NCBI RefSeq assembly: GCF_000764305.2
Contig: NW_025934787.1
Location: 62,001 to 126,000 of the forward strand
Reading direction: 5' to 3'
Length of the DNA stretch: 64,000 bases
From: Hyalella azteca
Lineage: Eukaryota; Arthropoda; Malacostraca; Amphipoda; Hyalellidae
Of the stretch, positions 30,101 through 36,745 are shown in pieces (within the stretch, counting starts at the first letter, position 1; the number at the start of each line of letters is the position of its first letter). The notes under the pieces are model-generated. The model saw nothing but the letters and a program-made list of their open reading frames with translations. It ran no database searches and was not told where the DNA came from. A program made the translations under genes and the position numbers.

Positions 30101-31000
30101 AGATTGGAAAAAATATCAGCAAACCGGTGGCATGATATATATATGGCAAGGATCTTTCTCCTCTTTACTACTGTTGCCGGTGTCCTCTTTCTACATCCTA
30201 GTCCCTGTGTTCTTATGGATCAATTTCTCTGCCTCCGCCGTCGGAAGGCACTCCGCATAGCAGCGTCTCTAGTAACCCAGTCTTCTCAAGCGCGTTATGT
30301 TGGTGTCGAGCGCCAAGTCCTATCAAGCAATTAGCCTATCCAATATCAGTCGCTGGCACTGTTAATCTTCTTGATTTGCAACATGAGGGAAGAGTTCCAG
30401 CACCTGAACGTGAAGTGTTGGAAAGAAATAATGTAGCAAACTAACTTGAAATTTGCTTAATAAAGTTTGGCTTGAATAGATCATCGTGTTGGCTTCGCCT
30501 TTTCTTGAGTTAGCCAGTACGGTGTAAATTGTTTAGTAAGCTTGTATTAAATCATTGCCCAGCTTTGTGGTCTGTGGAATGAGTCGCTAACTTATTGTCT
30601 AGCAGAGATGCAATATTCCAAGTTCCTCCTATCTTGGAAGATTGTTTCTTGTATGTTTTTTTTATGTTCTTCCTGCACCCTAATTTCTTCTCTATCTCTT
30701 TTTCTGACTTGTCCTATCTTTCCTGTTCTGCCGGTATTACTTGCTCCTGCTCTCTTCTCCACTCATCCTCTCTCTCCTGCTCTCGTCCTCTTCTCAACTC
30801 TCTGGCCCTCCCACCTCAAGTATTAAGTTATGCTGTGCACAAGTCACATCTCATTGCGCCCATAACTAACGCCGTCCCTCCCCCTGCAGCAAACTATGAA
30901 GTTCTACGAGCGCGGCGACGCGGCGACCAACGCGAACGCTGAGGTCGGCGCTCCCGCTGCGCCTGAAGACGATGCGGCCGTCATCGACAAGCTCGTCTAA
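12178..31000 (+). CDS. PLEKHF2: Phafin (PLEKHF2/rush-like) PH-FYVE protein, canonical isoform
   Basis: CDS join: 12178-12193, 19727-19929, 20613-20676, 21154-21279, 21906-22022, 22435-22587, 27063-27160, 30890-31000. This gives 888 nt and 295 aa. All introns are GT-AG and phases match throughout. The product starts MVDRLVNSEANARR, as vertebrate PLEKHF2 does. A PH domain covers about residues 35-131. The FYVE finger (about 149-210) has WVPD, zinc cysteines 158, 161, 175, 178, 183, 186, 204 and 207, and the PI3P-binding RRHHCRKC core. The C-terminus is acidic (SDDDSDDEG), as in the family. Phafins bind PI3P on early endosomes and act in endosome fusion, autophagy and lysosome positioning (family knowledge). 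Several exon edges are included in tandem arrays. Human PLEKHF2 is about 249 aa; the extra length is C-terminal. Confidence 0.93.
12326..12458. repeat. 24-bp minisatellite left of the gap
   Basis: The unit taggctgccatgctacagtg plus ccac is repeated at least five times and runs into the Ns. It lies in Phafin intron 1. Its true length is unknown because the gap truncates it. Confidence 0.9.
12459..13200. other. assembly gap (742 N)
   Basis: A run of N between two unrelated minisatellites in Phafin intron 1. The gap size is an assembler estimate. The junction of the two arrays is unseen. Confidence 0.99.
13201..13788. repeat. 21-bp minisatellite right of the gap, about 28 copies
   Basis: The unit is ggctcaacgtatactagtgc plus one g, with a few substitution variants (acatacactac, gcatac). 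Because 21 is divisible by three, all unit copies stay open in several frames (for example GSTYTSA). That explains the long open frames on both strands; there is no start context, family match or codon pattern for a gene. Confidence 0.95.
13789..15563. other. Phafin intron 1 sequence
   Basis: Intronic. At 14150-14235 there is a run of short tatgtatg/ttgagtat repeats. An AATAAACCC near 14320 with flanking sequence could come from an LTR, but no TG..CA boundaries or second copy were found. Confidence 0.4.
15564..15670 (+). mobile_element. tRNA-derived SINE, copy 1
   Basis: GGTGGCCCAGTGG fits a pol III A box, and GGTTGGATCCC a slightly decayed B box about 50 bp downstream. The sequence then continues into a shared tail (gcgccagtttctggtcagaa, tcggcaaggag). 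The same combination recurs at 45229-45345. It is not a functional tRNA because arms and anticodon loop do not fold consistently. Confidence 0.65.
15795..15925. repeat. GC-rich short tandem repeats (gctgcac / cgtgctg)
   Basis: Imperfect tandem copies of gctgtcgtgctgcac and ggtgctgcgcaaggcagcag create several overlapping Cys/Ala-rich open frames in different phases. These are repeat artefacts, not genes. Confidence 0.75.
15926..19382. other. Phafin intron 1 sequence, nothing recognised
   Basis: About 3.4 kb of unique-looking AT-rich intron without recognisable gene, element end or structured repeat. Confidence 0.5.
19383..19726. repeat. 106-bp tandem repeat ending at the exon 2 acceptor
   Basis: Units start at 19383, 19489 and 19595 (106-bp spacing; gacatgttcagtctcaacag onward). 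Each ends in aatagaagaatcattgtgtt then tgttgcgat. The true acceptor is the same sequence with gtgttgcag at 19719-19726. The last unit carries an additional short internal duplication. Units also contain gcgcagtgaa, which resembles the real gcag|TGAACAG junction. Confidence 0.85.
19727..19929 (+). CDS. PLEKHF2: PLEKHF2 exon 2 (start of PH domain)
   Basis: Acceptor gttgcag, donor AAG|GTAGAT. It encodes residues 6-73: VNSEANARRIALVESCFGAS, then GQPLAVPGRVLVGEGVLTKM, the CRKKPKPRQ basic loop and FLFNDILVYGNIVMSKKK. The start of the PH fold, with its basic phosphoinositide-binding strand pair, is strongly conserved with PLEKHF2. Enters in phase 1, exits in phase 0. Confidence 0.95.
19930..20612. 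other. Phafin intron 2
   Basis: A GT-AG intron (gtagat ... ctgacag). No embedded element recognised. Confidence 0.7.
20613..20676 (+). CDS. PLEKHF2: PLEKHF2 exon 3
   Basis: Acceptor ccctgacag, donor GTGAGT. It encodes YNQQHIIPLEEVQLSSLDDN plus G, residues 74-94, matching the YNKQHIIPLE strand of Phafin PH domains. Exits in phase 1. Confidence 0.93.
21154..21279 (+). CDS. PLEKHF2: PLEKHF2 exon 4 (end of PH domain)
   Basis: Acceptor cccaacag, donor AAAA|GTGAGT. It encodes residues 95-136 (QHRNGWLIKTPTKSF, AVYAATATEKTEWMAHINK, CVQDLLNK), almost identical to PLEKHF2 through the C-terminal PH helix. The last 40 nt of the exon plus the donor are the founder of the 47-bp array that follows. The first donor is the one that restores the SGK frame in exon 5. 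Confidence 0.95.
21240..21489. repeat. 47-bp tandem array copying exon 4 end and its splice donor (5.3 copies)
   Basis: Units begin at 21240, 21287, 21334, 21381, 21428 and a partial one at 21475. Each has gcacacatcaacaagtgtgt, then caggacct(g/c)ctcaac, then aaaagtgagtg. The first unit is the real exon 4 end. Donor GTs therefore occur at 21280, 21327, 21374, 21421 and 21468. Reading through the array in the exon frame hits TGA at 21375-21377. Confidence 0.95.
21826..21905. repeat. 20-bp tandem repeat next to exon 5 acceptor
   Basis: The unit tgtgctgtaacacagtgtga is present about three times (the third is decayed) and ends some 15 nt before the acceptor gatgttgcag. No extra acceptor is clearly generated except a cacag|TG in each unit. 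Confidence 0.7.
21906..22022 (+). CDS. PLEKHF2: PLEKHF2 exon 5 (first half of FYVE)
   Basis: Acceptor gatgttgcag, donor GTGCGT. It encodes residues 137-175: SGKKAADTHAAVWVPDDAAT, then TCQHCQRVQFNVIQRRHHC. It carries the WxPD motif, the first zinc pair (C158, C161) and the RRHHC core that binds PI3P. The FYVE finger is split between exons 5 and 6 inside the core (phase 1). Confidence 0.95.
22085..22210 (-). mobile_element. 3'-tail fragment of the same non-LTR retrotransposon
   Basis: ggcctgatatggcctgttgc, ttgtaattttcgtgacttg and the adjacent aacatatcat tract match, in reverse orientation, the 3' UTR of the retrotransposon at about 6290-6400. Only about 125 bp are present, inside Phafin intron 5. 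Confidence 0.7.
22351..22478. repeat. 64-bp tandem duplication across the exon 6 acceptor
   Basis: The 64-bp unit (ataaccctggttgtgtacag, then ggaagtgtggtcgtgtggtg, then tgtggtg plus spacer) occurs twice. Acceptor AGs end at 22370 and 22434. Only the second leads into the rest of the FYVE domain. Using the first inserts 64 nt and shifts the frame. Confidence 0.92.
22435..22587 (+). CDS. PLEKHF2: PLEKHF2 exon 6 (second half of FYVE)
   Basis: Acceptor gtgtacag, donor GCG|GTCAGT. It encodes residues 176-226: RKCGRVVCGACSSKKILLPH, QSSKPLRCCLACYDEVSA and ASKAGLGDNRPAGG. It carries zinc cysteines 178, 183, 186, 204 and 207 and the conserved LLPxQSSKP. It exits in phase 1 and can splice in frame to either exon 7 (alternative) or exon 8. 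Confidence 0.95.
22625..23050. repeat. degenerate tandem repeat, about 110-130-bp unit, four copies
   Basis: The blocks gttcttaatcctcgtaaagt, then atagcgatcagcttcattat and cagttcactctaa, recur near 22671, 22784, 22888 and 23018. The array starts about 40 bp after the exon 6 donor. Confidence 0.75.
23051..23825. other. Phafin intron between exon 6 and alternative exon 7
   Basis: T-rich intronic sequence with loosely repeated aaatttcatgct words. No gene seen. Confidence 0.5.
23826..24769 (+). CDS. PLEKHF2: PLEKHF2 alternative terminal exon 7 (long acidic tail isoform)
   Basis: The acceptor gcgcatcag enters in phase 1 and continues the exon 6 frame. The exon gives a split Glu and then 313 codons to TGA, for a predicted 540-aa isoform. 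The tail begins STEDLMEFDEMIDERLLDSY and is very acidic through DEDEELHDDKDELHDGDD. A Lys/Arg-rich helix-like stretch lies around residues 375-396 (KHLKVPKRFKKLGKM), then a second acidic patch (EDSDDEDVDLDHE). It ends CKLRGCF; the two cysteines could be lipidated (inference). An ATTAAA poly(A) signal lies at 24936-24941. I recognise no family for this tail. It could instead be an exon of a nested gene, but the long open frame, matched phase and acidic content shared with Phafin C-termini favour an isoform. Confidence 0.65.
24936..24941 (+). terminator. poly(A) signal ATTAAA after exon 7
   Basis: ATTAAA lies about 165 nt past the exon 7 stop, followed by T-rich then GT-rich sequence. It fits 3' end formation for the long-tail isoform. 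Confidence 0.35.
24942..26716. other. intronic stretch, nothing recognised
   Basis: Between the alternative terminal exon and exon 8. No gene or element ends identified. Confidence 0.45.
26717..27012 (+). mobile_element. CTGTCCGT-core short element, copy 1
   Basis: It starts tagcgcattttctcatt, then ggaaaaaaggcgctattgtg, a (CTGTCCGT)n tract (26770-26850), gacttaacgtttacgtcgat, about 85 bp of extra sequence, then gagaaaatgcgctctctgtc and actcactgca(t/g)tgagtact, ending in a T run. This order is shared with 28326, 45717 (reversed), 46498 and 53095. No coding capacity; probably a non-autonomous element whose internal microsatellite expands. Confidence 0.8.
27063..27160 (+). CDS. PLEKHF2: PLEKHF2 exon 8 (acidic C-terminal region)
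   Basis: Acceptor gtctccccacag, donor ACG|GTGCGC. It encodes residues 227-259: DARDMAVNDNSSDDDSDDEG, then NPGDDAAQPPMLT. This corresponds to the acidic DMSDDDD tail of vertebrate PLEKHF2. It enters in phase 1, exits in phase 0 and joins exon 9. Confidence 0.88.
27168..27388. repeat. 21-bp minisatellite abutting exon 8 donor
   Basis: The unit gttgatacttggagctgtgg plus t is repeated about ten times with variants (gactatgg; inserted gatgatact), starting some 8 nt after the donor at 27161. Open frames across it in both directions are repeat artefacts. Confidence 0.92.
27389..28325. other. Phafin last-intron sequence
   Basis: T-rich intronic DNA. No gene or element ends recognised. Confidence 0.45.
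28326..28610 (+). mobile_element. CTGTCCGT-core short element, copy 2
   Basis: Same termini as copy 1: agcacattttctcgtttaag, ggcgctattgtgctcgtc, then about 140 bp of CCGT/CTGT microsatellite (28375-28520), gacttcacgttg, gagaaaatgcgctctctgtc and the palindrome actcactgcagtgagt. The longest microsatellite core of the family. Open frames rich in Pro-Ser-Val/Arg here are microsatellite translations. Confidence 0.85.
28611..30889. other. Phafin last-intron sequence, nothing recognised
   Basis: A short imperfect duplication lies at 28842-28985 (attcaacttgtttagcatga-like). No gene recognised. A pyrimidine-rich tract (30650-30890) leads into the exon 9 acceptor. Confidence 0.45.
30890..31000 (+). 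CDS. PLEKHF2: PLEKHF2 exon 9 (terminal, canonical)
   Basis: Acceptor gtccctccccctgcag after a strong pyrimidine tract. It encodes QTMKFYERGDAATNANAEVG, then APAAPEDDAAVIDKLV and TAA at 30998-31000 (residues 260-295). The phase matches exon 8. The KFY motif is typical of invertebrate Phafin C-termini (from memory, moderate certainty). No poly(A) signal could be assigned with confidence. Confidence 0.85.
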   Translation, partial: QTMKFYERGDAATNANAEVGAPAAPEDDAAVIDKLV

Positions 31001-34000
31001 CTGCGATAACCTCGTCGCCAGATCTTCCATTGTCTTCTTAAAAATATATTCCTTAATATTACGTTACAAATACTTGCTGCTGTAGGTGCCTAGCTCTTCC
31101 AGTTAATGCTCGGTCTGTGAAGTTGCTGCGACGCACCTGCTTGGTGACGTCTTAACATTGGCTACGCGTGCCTGAATCATTTATAATTCAGTACCATATC
31201 GATGGTTTTTGTTTCCTCTTTAATTACTACATAGAAAATAATCTTTTTTACAGAAAAATATTCTCTGGAGAAATTTTTAATGTTTATTTGAGGAATTATC
31301 TGGTGTGTAAAACCCGATCATTGAGATCCGATTGACGTAGCGGCCCCCTGCACGACGGATGGTCCTGTTATAGGAGGATGTCACTACTTAGGAATTTTTG
31401 TCTGCTTGTTGGTAGCCTGTTCGATGGGGCGGTCCTGCTTGCATTTCGAGGCAGATGATATGAACATTTGTTAACCGCAGCCAATCAAAGTGGGCTTATC
31501 TTGATGAGCGCCCATTTGCTCTTGTGCCTTTACAGACTGCAAGTTTGTTTTTATTTGGCCCTATGGTTGGTTAATAATTACTTTAGGAATTTTCTTTTGC
31601 TTATATTCTGTCAATGCTGGAAATTAACTGTTTTATTTACTGAACTTTGGTGCTGTATTGCATACATTCTAAATATTGCAAAAATTTTATGCAGTAATGC
31701 ATCATAGAAAACTTTTTCACTGCAGTCTAGTGTTCGATTTTATCGTTGAGACACGAGTAAGTTTTCATTGTTCCAACTCTAGCATTTGTTGTTGATGCAC
31801 TCAAGCAACGAAGCCATTAAGTTTTATTGTGTCTACAGTCTTTACTGATGTGCTTGCATGCTTTTTTACATGGAAACATGATAGAAATTACTTAGATGTA
31901 CATTTTTATGGGGTGCGGGAACTCGAGTTTTTTTGCGGAAACTTGAGACTTCTTCACATGTTTCGAGAGAACATATATAACATATCATAAAAGTTCTCTC
32001 CTGCGAGAACATATCAGAAAATGATACGATTTATGGGTACGTTCTTAGAGACGTGATGCAAACCTCAGAGAAGTTGAACGGTTGCGTAAGAAAATGTCTG
32101 TGGCTCGCTCAACTGTTTGGTACGGAAAAGAATATTGTGAGAAGGTATAAAACTCTTAACTTCGCTCCTCAACCATGAATATTTTTGTTTAAAGCAAATC
32201 TTGATGCTTTGGTTTTTTCTTTTATGTAACTTTTTGCCAATGAAATGTTTATTCCGCGAGTCGATTTGAAAACGGTTTTATATTCTGGCCCCTGACGTTA
32301 ATTAAGTTTATAACCTCAATTCTTTCTCAATATGGTAAATGTAATGTATGGGGAAATACGGAAGTCAGCCGATCATGTTGGCTGCTTCCACACTTCATGG
32401 TTTAATTACTGAACTCTCATTGCAGCGAAGTTCTTGAGTTAAATTTGCAAAAGCTATTCACATCTTGTCTCATCCCAACATTTTATTCGACGCGCTGTCA
32501 CTGGAAATTCTTCGATTCTAGGTATGCCATCATTTGGGGCGGTGTGAGCGTGAATGGCTGTAAATATTACTAATATGTGTTGAAATTTGCTAATCTTGCG
32601 CTATGCTTTTCTCTATTGACAGTTATTCTCAATTATAAGAGTTGAATGGGTCGTTGTGACCCTTGTTACTTATTAAGCGATAATCTTATCGATGCGCCGT
32701 CTCGTCCAATGAGTGCCTTGCAGTATCCGTGACTGGGCGCTGCTGCCTCACGTAGCTTTAGAAAATAGTTCTAAGTGAATAATTCCTCCATTTGTGGGCT
32801 TGTCTACAATTGAACTTACCCACAAGAGCCCAATTTATGTTGTCGCCCATTACATTTATGGTATCAGTGAATGATTTATCCAGAGTCTTAATGCATGTTT
32901 TAATTGAGATTCAAGTAGTATCTTAGCCTTCTTAGGCTTGGGAAAATGTCAGTTGTATATGCAAAGGTCAAGCAGTATCTGCAATGTATCGGATTTTGAT
33001 AGATTGTTAACGTGAGCTCAGAATATAGTAACGGTGGTAAATACGTTCCACGTGATCTTGCTACGTGGATCGTGTGTCGCCCATTAATTGAAATGCCGTC
33101 CGCGTGAATAATTAACTGCCTTTTCTCCGAACTATTCTGCTCGATAGTTGGAATTATTCTCAAGATTTGATTGATATCCCGAGCTTATCAAGTTTACATT
33201 ACACGACAGTAGGAAGAGGTCCAATCCATTACTGAATAATATGGCAAAGAATGTTTGCTCATCACTAATTTGTTTTAAAACATTCCCTCTATTGGATATT
33301 ATAAAGCCAAACTTGTCTCTTGCCTCATCACTTGTTGCGTTACTCCTGCAGTATTGTGCGCTTGTGACCTGCATGGCCGTATGTGATGCAATGAAAACCA
33401 GTTCTCCGATTGTGATGAATTTAATAGGAAAATTTCGTGAATAATTTTTATTGTGTAGTGTTCGTCCAACATACTTATTCTGTAGCATGCTAGGCAATTT
33501 TAAGCCACAAATGGACATGTTTTCTCGTAATTTGCAGTGCATTCGGACAGAACGCTCCTTGAACCTTAACGTGTCTTGATGTTTTCCCCCGAGAAGCGTT
33601 CCGTTTGTGAAATTTTTAATGATACTGAGCTTTAGTTTTATTATTTATCGCATGGAAACAAATAGAACCTGATAAAAGCAGAGTTTATATCACCGTTAAT
33701 TCGACCTTTTTTTCTCCTTAATATCTGCAGAAGATGAAACTCGGAGTAACTTCGTAGAGATAAAATTAAAACGAATTTCAGATTGACATTTAGTCGTGTA
33801 TTTACAGTCTTAATAAGTCTCGATGAAACTTCCTGAAGCATGTCGCTCACGTCTCCGCATCGACACCTGAATTCTTGTGTCGCGTCACGTGAGTCTCATC
33901 GCAATAAGCTCAGAATTAAGACACAAAATGCAAAGAGATAGCAAATAAAATATTAATATGAATATTCGGTTAGTGATTTTCAACAATAATTGTGGACTAG

Positions 34001-34406
34001 ATGCTACAATGCCACATACATTTCACAAAAGGCAGTGAGTACGCGTTCGTTAACTAGCTGGTCGTCTCTTAAATCCCATGAAGATTTCGAAGAATTTTGA
34101 TTCAAGAAAACCGTAGGAAAACTATTTGAGTTAACTATAATGTAGATAATCCAGCGGCAGCTGCAATATAAACCGCTAGCTGCCGATGCTTGGGTAGCGA
34201 ACTCTCATTTCAAATCGCCATCACTAAGGCATATAGAGCTTCGATATTTTTAAATACAAATAAAGTGAATACGCTTTAGATGTATACCAGCTCCATATAA
34301 CTCAATCAGTTGAAGTTCAGATGCGTTTCATTTTAGACAGATTGTGCAGATACGACAGTAGTTGAACATTTTTCCAGCTGAGTTCAAAAGTCGCGACAAT
34401 CCCTTA
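31001..34406. other. 3' UTR and intergenic region after the Phafin gene
   Basis: Contains the 3' UTR of unknown length. Short frames on both strands have no recognisable domains. No terminal repeats found. Confidence 0.45.
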
Positions 34407-34683
34407 GGGTACCCACACAGTGAAAGCAGGTTGCCAGCGTGCTGGTTACCTGCTGAGGCTGGCGCCTGAAACAAGCGCGAGAGGTTCACAGAGGAAGCAG
34501 GTTGCCAGCGTGCTGGTTACCTGCTGAGGCTGGCGCCTGAAATTGATATAAATAGGGCTGGCGCTGGCCTATTCGTACGGCTTTTCACTGTGAACACTTA
34601 CATTATTATCCTATGTTCATTCTTGTGGCAGGTTGGAGAAGGTTGCCCGCGCGGGCAAACCTGCTTTCACTGTGTGGATACCC
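34407..34683. mobile_element. PIF/Harbinger-like MITE (277 bp)
   Basis: Terminal inverted repeats GGGTACCCACACAGTGAAAG (left) and the complement of CTTTCACTGTGTGGATACCC (right) are flanked by TTA on both sides (34404-34406, 34684-34686). A 3-bp TTA duplication and G-rich ends suit PIF/Harbinger. Inside, a segment of about 60 bp (gaagcaggttgccagcgtgc, tggttacctgctgaggctgg) is directly duplicated. No transposase. Confidence 0.8.
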
Positions 34684-35290
34684 TTATAAATAGCAGAGTT
34701 GATGTAAAAAATATTTTGTATGAACATAGACACTGCAGGACGTATTACACGTACAATGATTACGCATTTGCCGCTCACGTTCGGTAACAAATTCCTCAGT
34801 AAGGCATGACGAGCAAAAAAATGAGTACTGCCTTCACATTTAAGTAAATCAAGTTCAATTACTGAGAGTCTCGTGTAAAAATAGGAATGCTTTGCTTTTA
34901 CATAAAAGATCGTAATGCTAGGTATTTTGTCGGGAACTCCAGGAATTCATATTCTATTTTAGTGTTTTGAAAAATATTTCCCGAAGTGAGAATTTTGGAT
35001 TCCCAGTGAATGCAATACTGCTTGCTAATCAAGTGAAGTCTGGTAATTCATTAAAGTGAAGTCATTAAAATATTTAAATTGAAAAGCTTGCGATGCGATA
35101 CTGGCAGCAAGTGGATAAATAAAGCTTGCAGCTACTTTGGCTTGGAAGTAAATAAGTTAGGATAAAGGCGTTCTACGTGCTTTACTTGTTTCCGTCATTT
35201 ATTATAATGTCATTCGCTGTGCATTATATGTATTATCAACTGTTTTATCGTCACCAGTTCAGAAGTTGCTGACGAAAAGGAACCGAAGGT
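34684..35290. other. intergenic, nothing recognised
   Basis: AT-rich sequence without features. Confidence 0.4.
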
Positions 35291-35299
35291 CTCGGCTGA

Positions 35300-35545
35300 G
35301 TGGGTAGAGCAGGGTGCGACAGAAGTAACCGACTGGTTAGAAAAAGAATAAACCCGGGGGTTCCTCGGAGGCAACCGAGGGGTTAGACAAAGAAGAAACC
35401 CAGGGGTTCGACGGAGTCAACCGAGGGGTTAGACAAAGAAGAAACCCAGGGGTACTACAGAAGTAACCGAGGGGTTAGACAAAGTAGAAACCCAGGGGTG
35501 CGACAGAAGTACCCGAGGGGTTAGACAAAGAAGAAACCCAGAGAG
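35300..35545. repeat. about 46-bp tandem repeat, five to six copies
   Basis: The unit contains aaccgaggggttagacaaag followed by aagaaacccaggggt and a variable gcgacagaagt or tcgacggagtc. The outer units are more diverged. Intergenic. Confidence 0.9.
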
Positions 35546-35559
35546 AGAATAGCATGGCG

Positions 35560-36385
35560 CAGAGGTACATGGTGGAAGAACATCGAACAAATGCCATCGC
35601 TTCCCGCGGCTCTCATTCAATTCCTAGCTTAAGCGATACGAGTAAATATCTCTCTAAAAGACAACAACCATGAATATTTTTGTGCATGTTAATCTTATCT
35701 ACTTATTGAAAACCGATACTTTGCTCTATGAAACTTGGTATCAGGTCAACAAAGCGATTCGTGGGCTCAACAATGACATCAAAGACAAATTGCGGGCTAA
35801 ATTGTGGCGTTTCAGCGATTTTTTGTGCATATTTCTCTAGTCTATTCTGACTTTGTATAAACCTTGCTAGTATTAGCGGTTATTATTGAGGCAACAAGAG
35901 CATGAATGCACAGCGTCTGTCAGGAACACATCGACACAAAAGCTTCCCATGCACATCGCGCGGAATATTTAGTGTCATGGCAGTAAACATGGCCTCGCCT
36001 ATGCCAATCTTTCAGTACGTGACGAAGCAGCAGAAACAACATCAATTCTAATCGGATTTGCACGACTTCATTTGAAAAAATTTTACTATCATCAAACGAG
36101 GAACAAAAGTCAACTGAAATCTGACTAAAAAACGAAGCACATTTAAATCATTAACACATTCTTAACCATTCCAATAATCTGAAAATTTTGAAAAATTACC
36201 GAAATCGAATGTTCTGGAAATTTCCATCACGAACTCGTCCTGGATTGAAGAAAAACTTCACTTAAATACGTCAATTTTGTCTCATGAATCATACCTGTCC
36301 ATTCCCCATGTCAAGCCACGTGCTGCTCTAACGAAATATATAAACTCATTCCATAACGTGACATAAAAACTTCCTTACAATGTAG
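35560..36385. other. intergenic, downstream of the Ly6 gene
   Basis: No gene seen. Confidence 0.4.
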
Positions 36386-36391
36386 TTTAAT
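36386..36391 (-). terminator. poly(A) signal ATTAAA of the Ly6 gene
   Basis: ATTAAA on the minus strand, about 150 nt after the Ly6 stop codon. Position and motif fit; no cDNA evidence. Confidence 0.35.
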
Positions 36392-36539
36392 TGAATGATT
36401 ACTAAGATTCAGTGACAACAACTATCATTTTCAATCACGAACCTAGTTTTTTACTTCTTATAAATAGACACTCTATAATCCATCGTCTTCAATAACAATG
36501 TATTTAAATCCTCTTGAATACTTGTTCTCGGCGACTGTT

Positions 36540-36745
36540 TTACATGAGACGAGCGACGACAAGGAGCGAGACGAGCCCGGCCAGGGAGACGAGGGTGGTG
36601 CTGGCAGCATTGCACTCATCGTCCTTGCAGGAGCAGACCCACGTACGCGTGTTGTAGCCGCTCTTGTAGTAGCAGTTGCCGCGCTTGTACATGTCCTCGT
36701 CCTCGACGTAGCCGCATGCGCGGTGGATGCGGTTCTCTTTCAGGT
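36540..36745 (-). CDS. Ly6 gene exon 3 (terminal)
   Basis: Acceptor cttgttccag. It encodes NLKENRIHRACGYVEDEDMY, KRGNCYYKSGYNTRTWVCSC, KDDECN and the hydrophobic GPI signal to TAA. It contains Cys 6 to 10, including the diagnostic final CN. Confidence 0.92.
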
